Assembly: GCA_027451225.1 (NCBI GenBank)
Contig: DAIDJU010000078.1
Span: 1 to 60,972 of the forward strand
DNA: 60,972 nt
Origin: Acidocella sp.
GTDB lineage: Bacteria > Pseudomonadota > Alphaproteobacteria > Acetobacterales > Acetobacteraceae
Direction: 5' to 3'
Positions 40,269 to 48,714 of this stretch are shown here, piece by piece. Below the pieces are notes generated by a model. The model was not told the origin of the DNA. It did not search any database and saw only the letters and a list, made by a program, of their open reading frames with translations. Numbering within the stretch: position 1 is the first letter of the stretch; each line of letters opens with the position of its first letter. Made by a program: the position numbers and the translations under genes.

Positions 40269-40568
40269 TTAGAACTGCATATTCATGATCGACTGATACG
40301 CCGAGACAACCTCGTTGCGCACAGCCACGGTTGCGTTCCACGCCACTTCCGCCCGATCACTTGCCACCAGAGCCTTGCCCAGTGTGGCGCCAGGTACACC
40401 GGCAGCATACCCAGCTTCGGCGGATGTTGCACCGCTCTGTGCGGCACTGACGTTCTGCAAGGCCGTATTTACCAAATCAAGAAAATCGCCTTTCGGCGCG
40501 CTTCCTCCGGAAATACCTCCGGCTCCGGCAATTGCACCAGCAGCCTGCACCGCCATATTTGTTAACAC
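40269..40568 (-). CDS. fliE: Flagellar hook-basal body protein FliE
   Basis: KGDFLDLVNTALQNVSAAQSGATSAEAGYAAG...VRNEVVSAYQSIMNMQF. Confidence 0.88.
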   Translation of the reverse strand: MLTNMAVQAAGAIAGAGGISGGSAPKGDFLDLVNTALQNVSAAQSGATSAEAGYAAGVPGATLGKALVASDRAEVAWNATVAVRNEVVSAYQSIMNMQF

Positions 40569-40778
40569 GACAATACCTCCATTAACACAGTGCTGCGGCT
40601 CTCATACTTTATGCCTTCATCTATACTCATCTTTATTTGCCATTCATCCGTTAATGAAACTTTACTGCTGTTTACCAAACCAGCCGCAACATCTCCGCCT
40701 AGAGGCAAAAATGCAGAAAATTTTATGACCAGAGGAAAACTTCTGATGTGAGTTACGAATACCGTCGTAATTTCTAAT

Positions 40779-40859
40779 GAATTCTTAAAAACGGGCGGAT
40801 GATGCGGAAATGTTAATATGCCAAATGAAATCGCATGTGCGAATAGGTTTTAAGAATTC
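40779..40859. promoter_or_regulatory. 12-bp perfect inverted repeat enclosing a small palindrome in the fliE-cheY divergent region
   Basis: GAATTCTTAAAA (40779-40790) and TTTTAAGAATTC (40848-40859); TCGCA-tg-TGCGA at 40831-40842. Confidence 0.5.
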
Positions 40860-40950
40860 TATCCATCTTGTCATTTTAACCATATTTCAACATTTCTATG
40901 ACACCATGGGTGCGAGCCGTATAAAGACTAGCGGAATGGAGCCTATATAG

Positions 40951-41319
40951 ATGCCTACGATCCTTGTTCTCGACGACTCGGCCACGATGGTCATGAGTCT
41001 GTCGCACGTCTTGAAAGGCGCCGGCTATGACGTTGAAACCGGCGCAAATGGCCGTGAGGGTATCACCAAGATATCAGACGGCGTGAAACCTTCCGTCGTT
41101 CTCACGGACCTCAACATGCCCGAGCTGGATGGTATTGGCTTTATCAAGGAAGCCCGCAAAATTCCGTCTATGCGCTCTACACCAATCATCGTACTCACCA
41201 CAGAAGCGAGCGGTCGTAAGCGCGATGAAGCCAGGGCTGCGGGCGCCTCCGGCTGGCTGACAAAGCCGGCTGAACCGAACCAGCTTCTCTCTGTCGTCAA
41301 GCAGCTCTGCCCTCGCTAA
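40951..41319 (+). CDS. Single-domain CheY-like response regulator
   Basis: ILVLDDSATMVMSL, VLTDLNMPELDGIGFI, GWLTKPAEPNQLL. Confidence 0.9.
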   Translation: MPTILVLDDSATMVMSLSHVLKGAGYDVETGANGREGITKISDGVKPSVVLTDLNMPELDGIGFIKEARKIPSMRSTPIIVLTTEASGRKRDEARAAGASGWLTKPAEPNQLLSVVKQLCPR

Positions 41320-41745
41320 GCACGACGCTGCGGCTAGAGAGACGCCGAATTACAGCATAAAGCCACTTACCAGTACGCCTCCATTACACCGCTTTACACA
41401 AGCCCGCGATACATCATGTATCCGGGCTCGTGTGCGTTGGCTGCCCCTCGTCTTTTAAGCGCGCATTATAAGCATTAAGCTTTGCCATCTATTTTTTAAA
41501 ACATCTTCGGATATCAGAGCGGTTAACACTTAATAAAAACTCTTCGCGCTGACCTCATCTTTAATGAGCCTCACTCCAAAGTGTCAGCCTGAAATCCGCA
41601 GAAATCAAACGAAAAATATAAGCCACAATCCCCGGTACCAGCTGTCTTATTCATATTTTTATTTACGAGTTTTTAACATCGTCACTCTACAACCTCCACA
41701 TGCAAGCAACGCGGCACCAACCGCAACAAGAGGCGCAGAGTGGTC

Positions 41746-42093
41746 ATGCAGATCGGATTTCTGGATTTCTACAGTGGCGTTCTGAACGTCAGGCAGGAGC
41801 GTTCAGACCTGATCGCCAACAACATCGCCAATTCGGATACGCCGAATTACCTGGCCACGGATGTCTCTTTCAACTCCGCCCTGAGCTCCGAAATGGGAAA
41901 TTCAGAAGGCAGCACAGCTCCGCAATATCGTACTGACGGTGTGGTTGGATTGAATGGCAACGACGTTTCGCTGGACACGGAGCGTGTTGAAGCGGCCGCG
42001 AATGGCGAGGCAATGCAGGCCTCTGCCACGTTCCTACACCAGTCCACAGCCGATCTGATGACGGCGCTGCGCCCCAACCCTTCTGGCATCTGA
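41746..42093 (+). CDS. flgB: Flagellar rod protein FlgB
   Basis: RSDLIANNIANSDTPNYLATDVSF. Confidence 0.9.
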   Translation: MQIGFLDFYSGVLNVRQERSDLIANNIANSDTPNYLATDVSFNSALSSEMGNSEGSTAPQYRTDGVVGLNGNDVSLDTERVEAAANGEAMQASATFLHQSTADLMTALRPNPSGI

Positions 42094-42111
42094 ACACGCA
42101 AAGGCTAACGC

Positions 42112-42564
42112 ATGAGCTCCGACATTTTCAGCATCGTTGGCAGCGCCCTAGACGCCCAAAACATGCGCATGGGGGCCATCGCTTCCAACCTGGCCAATGT
42201 CGACTCCATTACGCCACCCGGCCAGCAGCCTTACCGCGCTCACGAGCTAGTATTCTCCGCCTCTCCCGTGGCGGGAAGCGATTATAATGGCACCGGCACC
42301 GCTCTTGCCGAAGGAACGGATAGTGCAGATCTCGGCGTACAGGTTGTGGATACGGTGCAGAGCAATACCGAGCCAACACAAAAATACGATCCCGGAAATC
42401 CTTATGCGAATGCTCAAGGGTACGTAACCGGCTCCAACGTTTCTCAGGTTGATGAAATGGTCAACCTGATCGACAGCACCAACTCCTATTCGGCTTCTGT
42501 AGCGATGCTGCAACAAACCAGCCGTATCGACCAACAGATCATCTCCAGCTTCCAGGTGTCGTGA
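42112..42564 (+). CDS. flgC: Flagellar rod protein FlgC
   Basis: ALDAQNMRMGAIASNLANVDSITPPGQQPYRAHELVF. Confidence 0.92.
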   Translation: MSSDIFSIVGSALDAQNMRMGAIASNLANVDSITPPGQQPYRAHELVFSASPVAGSDYNGTGTALAEGTDSADLGVQVVDTVQSNTEPTQKYDPGNPYANAQGYVTGSNVSQVDEMVNLIDSTNSYSASVAMLQQTSRIDQQIISSFQVS

Positions 42565-42565
42565 T

Positions 42566-43252
42566 ATGACAAACTTATCCACCACCAACTCAACCACTAC
42601 AGCTTCGGTTGCGGCTTCAACCACCGCGTCAACATCGGCGGCCAGCTCCAGCTCCGCCGCCAGCCTCACGCAGTCTGACTTTCTTCAGCTCCTCACAGCA
42701 CAGTTGAAGTATCAGTCGCCTACCTCCCCTGCCGACCCAACGCAGATGGCTTCCGAATTTGCCGCCATCTCCACGGTCAATGGCATCGACTCGCTCAATA
42801 CCAAACTCTCTAACCTCTCCACCAGCACCGGGGCCGCGCAGATCGCTCAGGCTTCATCTCTGGTCGGCAAACAGGTGGCGGTATCGGGCAATACACTTAT
42901 CACCGGCACAAATGGCACCGCCGATGGCGCCTTCAACCTGGCCGGCGCCACAAAGAACACCACCGTCACAATCATGAATTCTGACGGCAGCATCGCCACC
43001 ACGCTCAACCTCGGCGCGCTCTCCGCCGGGCAGCAGAGCTTCTCCTGGAGCGGTGGCACTGCCGGCACCAGCTACACCTACAACGTTACTGCAACGAATA
43101 GTTCCGGCGCTGCCGTCACCGCCACGCCATATACCGTCTATACCGTACAGGGCGTGAATCTCTCCAGCACCTCGCCCACGCTTAACGTAGCTGGTTCCGC
43201 CACCACCATTCCCGTTTCTTCCGTTCAAACTGTTCTTGGAGCTTCCTCATGA
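42566..43252 (+). CDS. flgD: Flagellar hook assembly protein FlgD
   Basis: QSDFLQLLTAQLKYQSPTSPADPTQMASEFAAISTVNGIDSL. Confidence 0.9.
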   Translation: MTNLSTTNSTTTASVAASTTASTSAASSSSAASLTQSDFLQLLTAQLKYQSPTSPADPTQMASEFAAISTVNGIDSLNTKLSNLSTSTGAAQIAQASSLVGKQVAVSGNTLITGTNGTADGAFNLAGATKNTTVTIMNSDGSIATTLNLGALSAGQQSFSWSGGTAGTSYTYNVTATNSSGAAVTATPYTVYTVQGVNLSSTSPTLNVAGSATTIPVSSVQTVLGASS

Positions 43253-44454
43253 CTCTGCAAACCGCCTTGTCAGGCTTGCTCGGCGCGCAAACCGGCCTTA
43301 ACACCGTCTCCAACGACCTGGCCAATGCCAGCACCACAGCGTTTAAGAGTCAGACCGCGCTGTTCGAGGACGTGTACCCCGCCAATGCGACGAATACGCC
43401 TGGCATCGGCACTGCAACCGAAGGGATCTCCTCGGACCTCACCCAAGGCAATCTTACCTCCACCGGCAATTCGCTGGATGCTGCGATCCAGGGCAATGGT
43501 TACTTCATCGTTAGCAACAACGGCACGCAGCAATACACGCGTGACGGTGCCTTTCAGCTCAGTTCCAACGGCACGCTGGAAACTCTGAGCGGCGCCACCG
43601 TGGAAGGCTACGCCGCCGCCACAGGTGGCGGACTCTCCGGCACGCTCGGCCCCGTCACCATCAATACTGGCTCGATGGCCGCGAATCCATCGAGCAATTT
43701 AGGTGTCACACTCAGCCTCAACTCCGGCGACACCACGCCCACCACCACGCCTTTCAGCGCGTCGAACTCGACGAGCTATAACGAAACCACCTCGGTGGTC
43801 ACCTATGACTCGCTCGGCAACGCCAACAAGACACAGCTTTATTTCGTCAATAACGGCTCCAACAACTGGACCGTATATGCCCAACCTCAACTGGCCGACG
43901 GCACCAATGTCGGCACACCGCAGACGCTAACGACGCTGGGCTTCACCTCCTCGGGCGCGCTCTCCTCCGGCAGCCCCGCCACGCTCAGCGTGAACTGGGG
44001 CAATGGCGCCGCCACCTCGAACATCAATGTCAACTTCACCGGCAGCACCCTGGCGGCGCAAAGCTTCTCGGTCGCGGGCCTGACCAATAATGGGTACTCT
44101 GCCGGCAGCTATAGCGGCACCACCATCTCCAGCGATGGCTCCATCAAATCCACCTACTCCAACGGCCAAACGGTAAGCGCCGGCAAGCTGGCCCTCGCCA
44201 ACTTCATCAATGCCGAGGGCCTGACCCCGGCAACCGGAAATCTGTACACGGCCTCCTCCACCTCGGGGCAGCCCGTGGTCAGCACGCCCGGCGTCGGGCT
44301 TGCCGGGACGCTTTCGGGCGGCGAGCTGGAAGCCTCCAACGCCTCCACCTCTTCACTGCTTGTGTCCCTTATCCAGTATCAGCAGGCGTATCAGGCCAAC
44401 ACATCGGTCATCCAGACCGAGCAGACCGACTCCCAGCGCCTGGTACAGATCTAA
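43249..44454 (+). CDS. flgE: Flagellar hook protein FlgE
   Basis: ALSGLLGAQTGLNTVSNDLANASTTAFKSQTALFEDVY; C-terminal SNASTSSLLVSLIQYQQAYQANTSVIQTEQ. Confidence 0.9.
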   Translation: MTLQTALSGLLGAQTGLNTVSNDLANASTTAFKSQTALFEDVYPANATNTPGIGTATEGISSDLTQGNLTSTGNSLDAAIQGNGYFIVSNNGTQQYTRDGAFQLSSNGTLETLSGATVEGYAAATGGGLSGTLGPVTINTGSMAANPSSNLGVTLSLNSGDTTPTTTPFSASNSTSYNETTSVVTYDSLGNANKTQLYFVNNGSNNWTVYAQPQLADGTNVGTPQTLTTLGFTSSGALSSGSPATLSVNWGNGAATSNINVNFTGSTLAAQSFSVAGLTNNGYSAGSYSGTTISSDGSIKSTYSNGQTVSAGKLALANFINAEGLTPATGNLYTASSTSGQPVVSTPGVGLAGTLSGGELEASNASTSSLLVSLIQYQQAYQANTSVIQTEQTDSQRLVQI

Positions 44455-44457
44455 CCC

Positions 44458-45201
44458 ATGCAGACGGACTCCCTCTACACCGGCATGGCCGGGCTGCAAG
44501 ACATCACCGCGCGCATGCAGGCGATGGCCAGCAACCTGGCCAACGCACAAACCCCAGGTTACGCTGCGGTGCAGGCGATGACGGAGGCCTCTCTCTACCA
44601 GGGCACCAACGCCCCGGCGGGCGGGGACGCCACAGCCCTCACCCCTGGGCCGGACCTGACCCAAGGCGCGCTGAACCACACAGGCGACCCTATGAATGTC
44701 GCGCTCAGCGGCAATGCTTGGTTGCAGGTGCAAACCAGCAACGGCACCGCACTGACACGCAACGGCACGATGCAAATCTCGGCCGACGGTATCCTGACCG
44801 ATTCAGCTGGCAACCCGATCCTCAATACCAGCGGGCAGCCCATCAGCCTACCGCAGCTCTCCAAGTTGGAGATCGGCACGGACGGCACCGTGTCCGGCGT
44901 GCCGCTCTCCAACCCATCAGGACCAGCACAGACTTACGGGCAAATCGGTCTGATCTCCACGCCTTCCGGCACGCTCACGCCACTCTCCGGCTCGCTCTAC
45001 AGCCCGCCCACGGGCATTGCACTCACGCCTTCGGCCGATGGCGCGCTGCATCAGGGCTATCTGAACGACAGCAACGCCGACCCCACGCAGAGCATGATCG
45101 ACATGATCGATTCCAGCCGCTCCTACCAGCTGCAAACCGACATGATGAAAACCCAATCCACCGCGGACCAGGGGTTGAACACCTTGCTGGCGCAGGGATG
45201 A
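44458..45201 (+). CDS. flgF: Flagellar rod protein FlgF
   Basis: SLYTGMAGLQDITARMQAMASNLANAQTPGYAAVQA. Confidence 0.88.
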   Translation: MQTDSLYTGMAGLQDITARMQAMASNLANAQTPGYAAVQAMTEASLYQGTNAPAGGDATALTPGPDLTQGALNHTGDPMNVALSGNAWLQVQTSNGTALTRNGTMQISADGILTDSAGNPILNTSGQPISLPQLSKLEIGTDGTVSGVPLSNPSGPAQTYGQIGLISTPSGTLTPLSGSLYSPPTGIALTPSADGALHQGYLNDSNADPTQSMIDMIDSSRSYQLQTDMMKTQSTADQGLNTLLAQG

Positions 45202-45241
45202 TGAAACCCATGCCCGCCCTCATTGCCAACGGAACAACCGC

Positions 45242-46036
45242 ATGAACCACGCGCTGGATACGATCGCCACAGGCCTGACCGCGAGCCAGACGATGATGGA
45301 CACAATCGCCGACAACCTCGCGAACGTGAACACGACGGGCTTCAAATCCGAGACACCGGAATTCCAGACCCTGCTGTACCAGGACGGAATCCAACCCGGC
45401 GCCAACTCCACCAGCCAGACCGTCTATCCCTCGGGCCTGGAGCTGGGCACAGGCGTAAAGGTCGCCTCGATCAAGGACACGCTGACCCAGGGTACCCTGA
45501 CCAGCACCGGCAATCCTCTCGATCTCGCCATCAACGGCACCGGCTATTTCCAGGTGCTGCAGCCCAATGGCCAAACCGCCTACACGCGTGACGGCTCCTT
45601 CCAGCTCAACCAGTCCGGCCAGCTCGTCACCTCCTCGGGCTATCAGGTCATTCCCGGCGTCACCATTCCGTCCAACGCCACCTCTGTCACCATCGGCACC
45701 GATGGTACGGTCTCCGTCACCACGCCGGGTTCCTCCACCGCCACCCAGATCGGCCAGATCCAGCTCGCCAGCTTCGTCAATCCGCAGGGCCTGCAGCCGC
45801 TGGGGCAGAACCTGTACGCCAACACCACCTCCTCGGGTAACGCCATCACCGGCTCGCCGCAAAGCAACGGGCTGGGCTCCGTTAACCAGAGCTATCTGGA
45901 ATCCTCGAACGTGGACGTGGTGCAAAGCATGGTGAACATGATCTCGGCTGAGCGCGCCTACCAGCTTGGCACGCAAGCCGCCAGCGCCATCGACAACCAG
46001 CTCAACTATCTGGCCCAGGCCGCCGCCGGCGCATGA
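45242..46036 (+). CDS. flgG: Flagellar distal rod protein FlgG
   Basis: TGLTASQTMMDTIADNLANVNTTGFKSETPEFQTLLYQ. Confidence 0.93.
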   Translation: MNHALDTIATGLTASQTMMDTIADNLANVNTTGFKSETPEFQTLLYQDGIQPGANSTSQTVYPSGLELGTGVKVASIKDTLTQGTLTSTGNPLDLAINGTGYFQVLQPNGQTAYTRDGSFQLNQSGQLVTSSGYQVIPGVTIPSNATSVTIGTDGTVSVTTPGSSTATQIGQIQLASFVNPQGLQPLGQNLYANTTSSGNAITGSPQSNGLGSVNQSYLESSNVDVVQSMVNMISAERAYQLGTQAASAIDNQLNYLAQAAAGA

Positions 46037-46716
46037 AGCCCCTGCCCGCCCTCACTGCGCTGCTGGCGCTTGCCGCCTGCACCACCAAGCCGCCGGGGCC
46101 GCCCGCGCTGGTGGCTCCTGCCTCGTTCCCCGTGGACGTGCAGCCGCAGCAGCAGGTTACCGATGGCTCGGTATTCCCGGTCGCCACCTCCGGTTCGCTC
46201 TACGAGCCCCGGCGCGACTGGCGGGTGGGCAATCTCGTCACCATCAACATCGTCACCAGCAGCACGGCCAATAACGTTGACGATGCCGCGCTGAAGCGCA
46301 CCGGCAAACTCGCCGATTCCATGACCAGCTTCATGGGCGTGCCGATGAGCTTCGGCCACATCAATGGCGGCAGCCTACAGCCCGAGGTCAACGCCAATTC
46401 CGACCAGGAATATACCGGCGCTGGCACCAACACGGCCGCCAACAACATCAGCGGCCAAGTGGAAGCCGTCATCACCCAGGTTGATCCCAACGGCACCCTC
46501 GCGCTGTCTGGCCGTACCAATGTGAACATCAATGGCAATGTCATCAGCATTGTTGTCACCGGCTATGCCAGCCCCGAGGACATCACCGCCAACGCCACCA
46601 TCAGTTCCAATCAGGTGGCCGACATGAACGTGCAATATGTCGGCAACGGGCCGATCAACGGCGCGCACGACGTCCCCTGGCTCCACCAGATCCTTAACAA
46701 GGTCTCGCCATTTTGA
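46033..46716 (+). CDS. flgH: Flagellar L-ring protein FlgH
   Basis: Lipoprotein-like LLALAACTTK; GSLYEPRRDWRVGNLVTINIVTSSTANN. Confidence 0.9.
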   Translation: MKPLPALTALLALAACTTKPPGPPALVAPASFPVDVQPQQQVTDGSVFPVATSGSLYEPRRDWRVGNLVTINIVTSSTANNVDDAALKRTGKLADSMTSFMGVPMSFGHINGGSLQPEVNANSDQEYTGAGTNTAANNISGQVEAVITQVDPNGTLALSGRTNVNINGNVISIVVTGYASPEDITANATISSNQVADMNVQYVGNGPINGAHDVPWLHQILNKVSPF

Positions 46717-47828
46717 AACCGCACATCCTTCTGACCGCCCGCATCATGGCGTATTGCGGACTAGCCCTGGCAGCGCCAACGGCTTTGGCTGACAGCACAA
46801 CCATCGGCCAACTCGTCACCGTGGCGGGTGCGCCCACCAACCAGCTTTACGGATACGGTCTGGTTGTAGGCTTGGCAGGCACGGGCGACCAGACAACCCA
46901 GGTGCCGTACACGCAGCAGACCATCCTGAACATGCTGCGCAACATGGGCATCTCCATGACCAACGTGACGACCATGCAGCCTTACGACGTCGCCTCGGTG
47001 ATGGTTACGGCCGAGGTGCCGGCCTTCGCCCATGCCGGGCAGCATGTCGATGTGACGGTCTCCGCCATCGGTAACGCCACCTCCATCGCCGGCGGCGTAC
47101 TACTGCCCACGCCGTTGCGGGGTGGCAATGGGCAGGTTTATGCCCAGGCGCAAGGTCCGCTTCTGGTCAGCGGCTTCGCCACCTCGGCTGGCGGCAACAC
47201 CACCAGCGTCAACGTACCCACGGTGGGTAATCTTCCCGGCGGCGGCATTCTCTCCAACACCATCCAGGCCAATTACAACATCAACGGCAACTCGGCCCTG
47301 CTGCTCGACACGCCAAGCTTCGAGACAGCGCAACGCATCAGCGATGTCGTCAACGCCGCCTATGGCGGCAATGCGGCCTCGGCCGTCTCGCCCGGCGAGG
47401 TCGACATCAACGCCAAAGGCCAGGACCCGATGCGCTTCATGGCCAACGTCCTGTCCTTGCCCATCACCACGCCGCAACAGCCCCCCACCATCATCGTGGA
47501 CGCACAGAGCGGTACCATCGTGATGAACGCGGGCGTGAGCCTCGGCCCCGCCGTGGTCAGCCACGGCGACCTGACCGTGAACATCCAGACGCAAAATGCC
47601 GTGAGCCAGCCAAGTCCGTTCAGCAATGGCACCACGGTCGGCGTGCAGAACACCGTGGTCAGCGCCAAGCAGGGCAAGGCCCAGATTATCAACCTGCCGC
47701 ATGCGGCCACGCTGCAAGATGTGGCGGCGGCGCTGAACGCGGTCGGAGCCACGCCGTCCGATCTCATCGCCATCATCGAAGCGCTGAAGCAGGCCGGCGC
47801 GATCAACGGCAACATCAAGGTGATCTGA
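46713..47828 (+). CDS. flgI: Flagellar P-ring protein FlgI
   Basis: NQLYGYGLVVGLAGTGDQTTQVPYTQQTILNMLRNMGI. Confidence 0.95.
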   Translation: MKPHILLTARIMAYCGLALAAPTALADSTTIGQLVTVAGAPTNQLYGYGLVVGLAGTGDQTTQVPYTQQTILNMLRNMGISMTNVTTMQPYDVASVMVTAEVPAFAHAGQHVDVTVSAIGNATSIAGGVLLPTPLRGGNGQVYAQAQGPLLVSGFATSAGGNTTSVNVPTVGNLPGGGILSNTIQANYNINGNSALLLDTPSFETAQRISDVVNAAYGGNAASAVSPGEVDINAKGQDPMRFMANVLSLPITTPQQPPTIIVDAQSGTIVMNAGVSLGPAVVSHGDLTVNIQTQNAVSQPSPFSNGTTVGVQNTVVSAKQGKAQIINLPHAATLQDVAAALNAVGATPSDLIAIIEALKQAGAINGNIKVI

Positions 47829-47829
47829 G

Positions 47830-48714
47830 ATGCTTCTCTCAACCACCCATGCTTTGGGCAGCAGCACACCCCAAAAACCAAGCCTCTCCACCACGGTGCA
47901 GCATATGGCTGGCATGTTGTGGTACGAGATGCTCTCCGCCATGAACGAAAACGGCATGTCGCCCGAAGCGCTTGGCGCTGGCGGCAGCGATTTCCAGAGC
48001 ATGTTTTTGTGGAATCTTTCTCAGAACGATTTCAGCAAATACGATTCCGCCCTGCTGGCCGCCACCACGCGCCAGATCGGTGGCGCCACCAGCGCGGCCC
48101 CGGCCACCATCGCCGCCGCCGCGCCGCCACCGCTCGCTACCCCCCTGTCCAACAACGTGAGCACCAGCGCCGCCATCCAGACCGAAGCCCTGGTAGCGGT
48201 CCCGGAAGCCGCGCCGCCTGCCTCGGATCTGACAACCCAGGCCAAGAACTTCGCCAAATCAGTTTGGCCGCAAATCACACAGGCGGCGCAGGCCCTGGGC
48301 GTACCGCCCATCGCGGTGCTGGCACAAACGGCGCTGGAAACAGGCTGGGGCGCCTCCTCGCCTGGCAACAATATTTTTGGCGTAAAGGCAAGCGGCGGCG
48401 AGTCCGGCACCACCCGCGCCACGCATGAAGTGATCGACGGCGTGCTGACCCCGCAAACCGCAAGCTTCCGAAACTATCCCGATCTGGCGGACAGCATTTC
48501 CGATTATGTCGGGCTTATCCAGTCCGGCTTCTCCACCGCCATGGGGCAGAATACGGTCGCGGGATTCGCCCAGGCACTGCAATCCGGAGGCTACGCCACC
48601 GACACGAATTACGCCTCCAAGATCGTCAATATCGCCCAATCTCCGCTCATGGCCCAGGTTCTGCAGGCCATCGGTGGCACGTCTTCAACCGCAAGCACGG
48701 CAGGCACAAAATGA
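47830..48714 (+). CDS. flgJ: FlgJ-like: rod-binding region plus C-terminal glucosaminidase/muramidase domain
   Basis: N-terminal AGMLWYEMLSAMNENG; C-terminal AVLAQTALETGWGASSPGNNIFGVKASGG. Confidence 0.85.
   Translation: MLLSTTHALGSSTPQKPSLSTTVQHMAGMLWYEMLSAMNENGMSPEALGAGGSDFQSMFLWNLSQNDFSKYDSALLAATTRQIGGATSAAPATIAAAAPPPLATPLSNNVSTSAAIQTEALVAVPEAAPPASDLTTQAKNFAKSVWPQITQAAQALGVPPIAVLAQTALETGWGASSPGNNIFGVKASGGESGTTRATHEVIDGVLTPQTASFRNYPDLADSISDYVGLIQSGFSTAMGQNTVAGFAQALQSGGYATDTNYASKIVNIAQSPLMAQVLQAIGGTSSTASTAGTK

Noticed and set aside
40657-40664. Perfect TAAAGTTT (sigma-28 -35-like) on the minus strand upstream of fliE
   Set aside because: No GCCGATAA-like -10 at N11 spacing; probably chance in AT-rich DNA.
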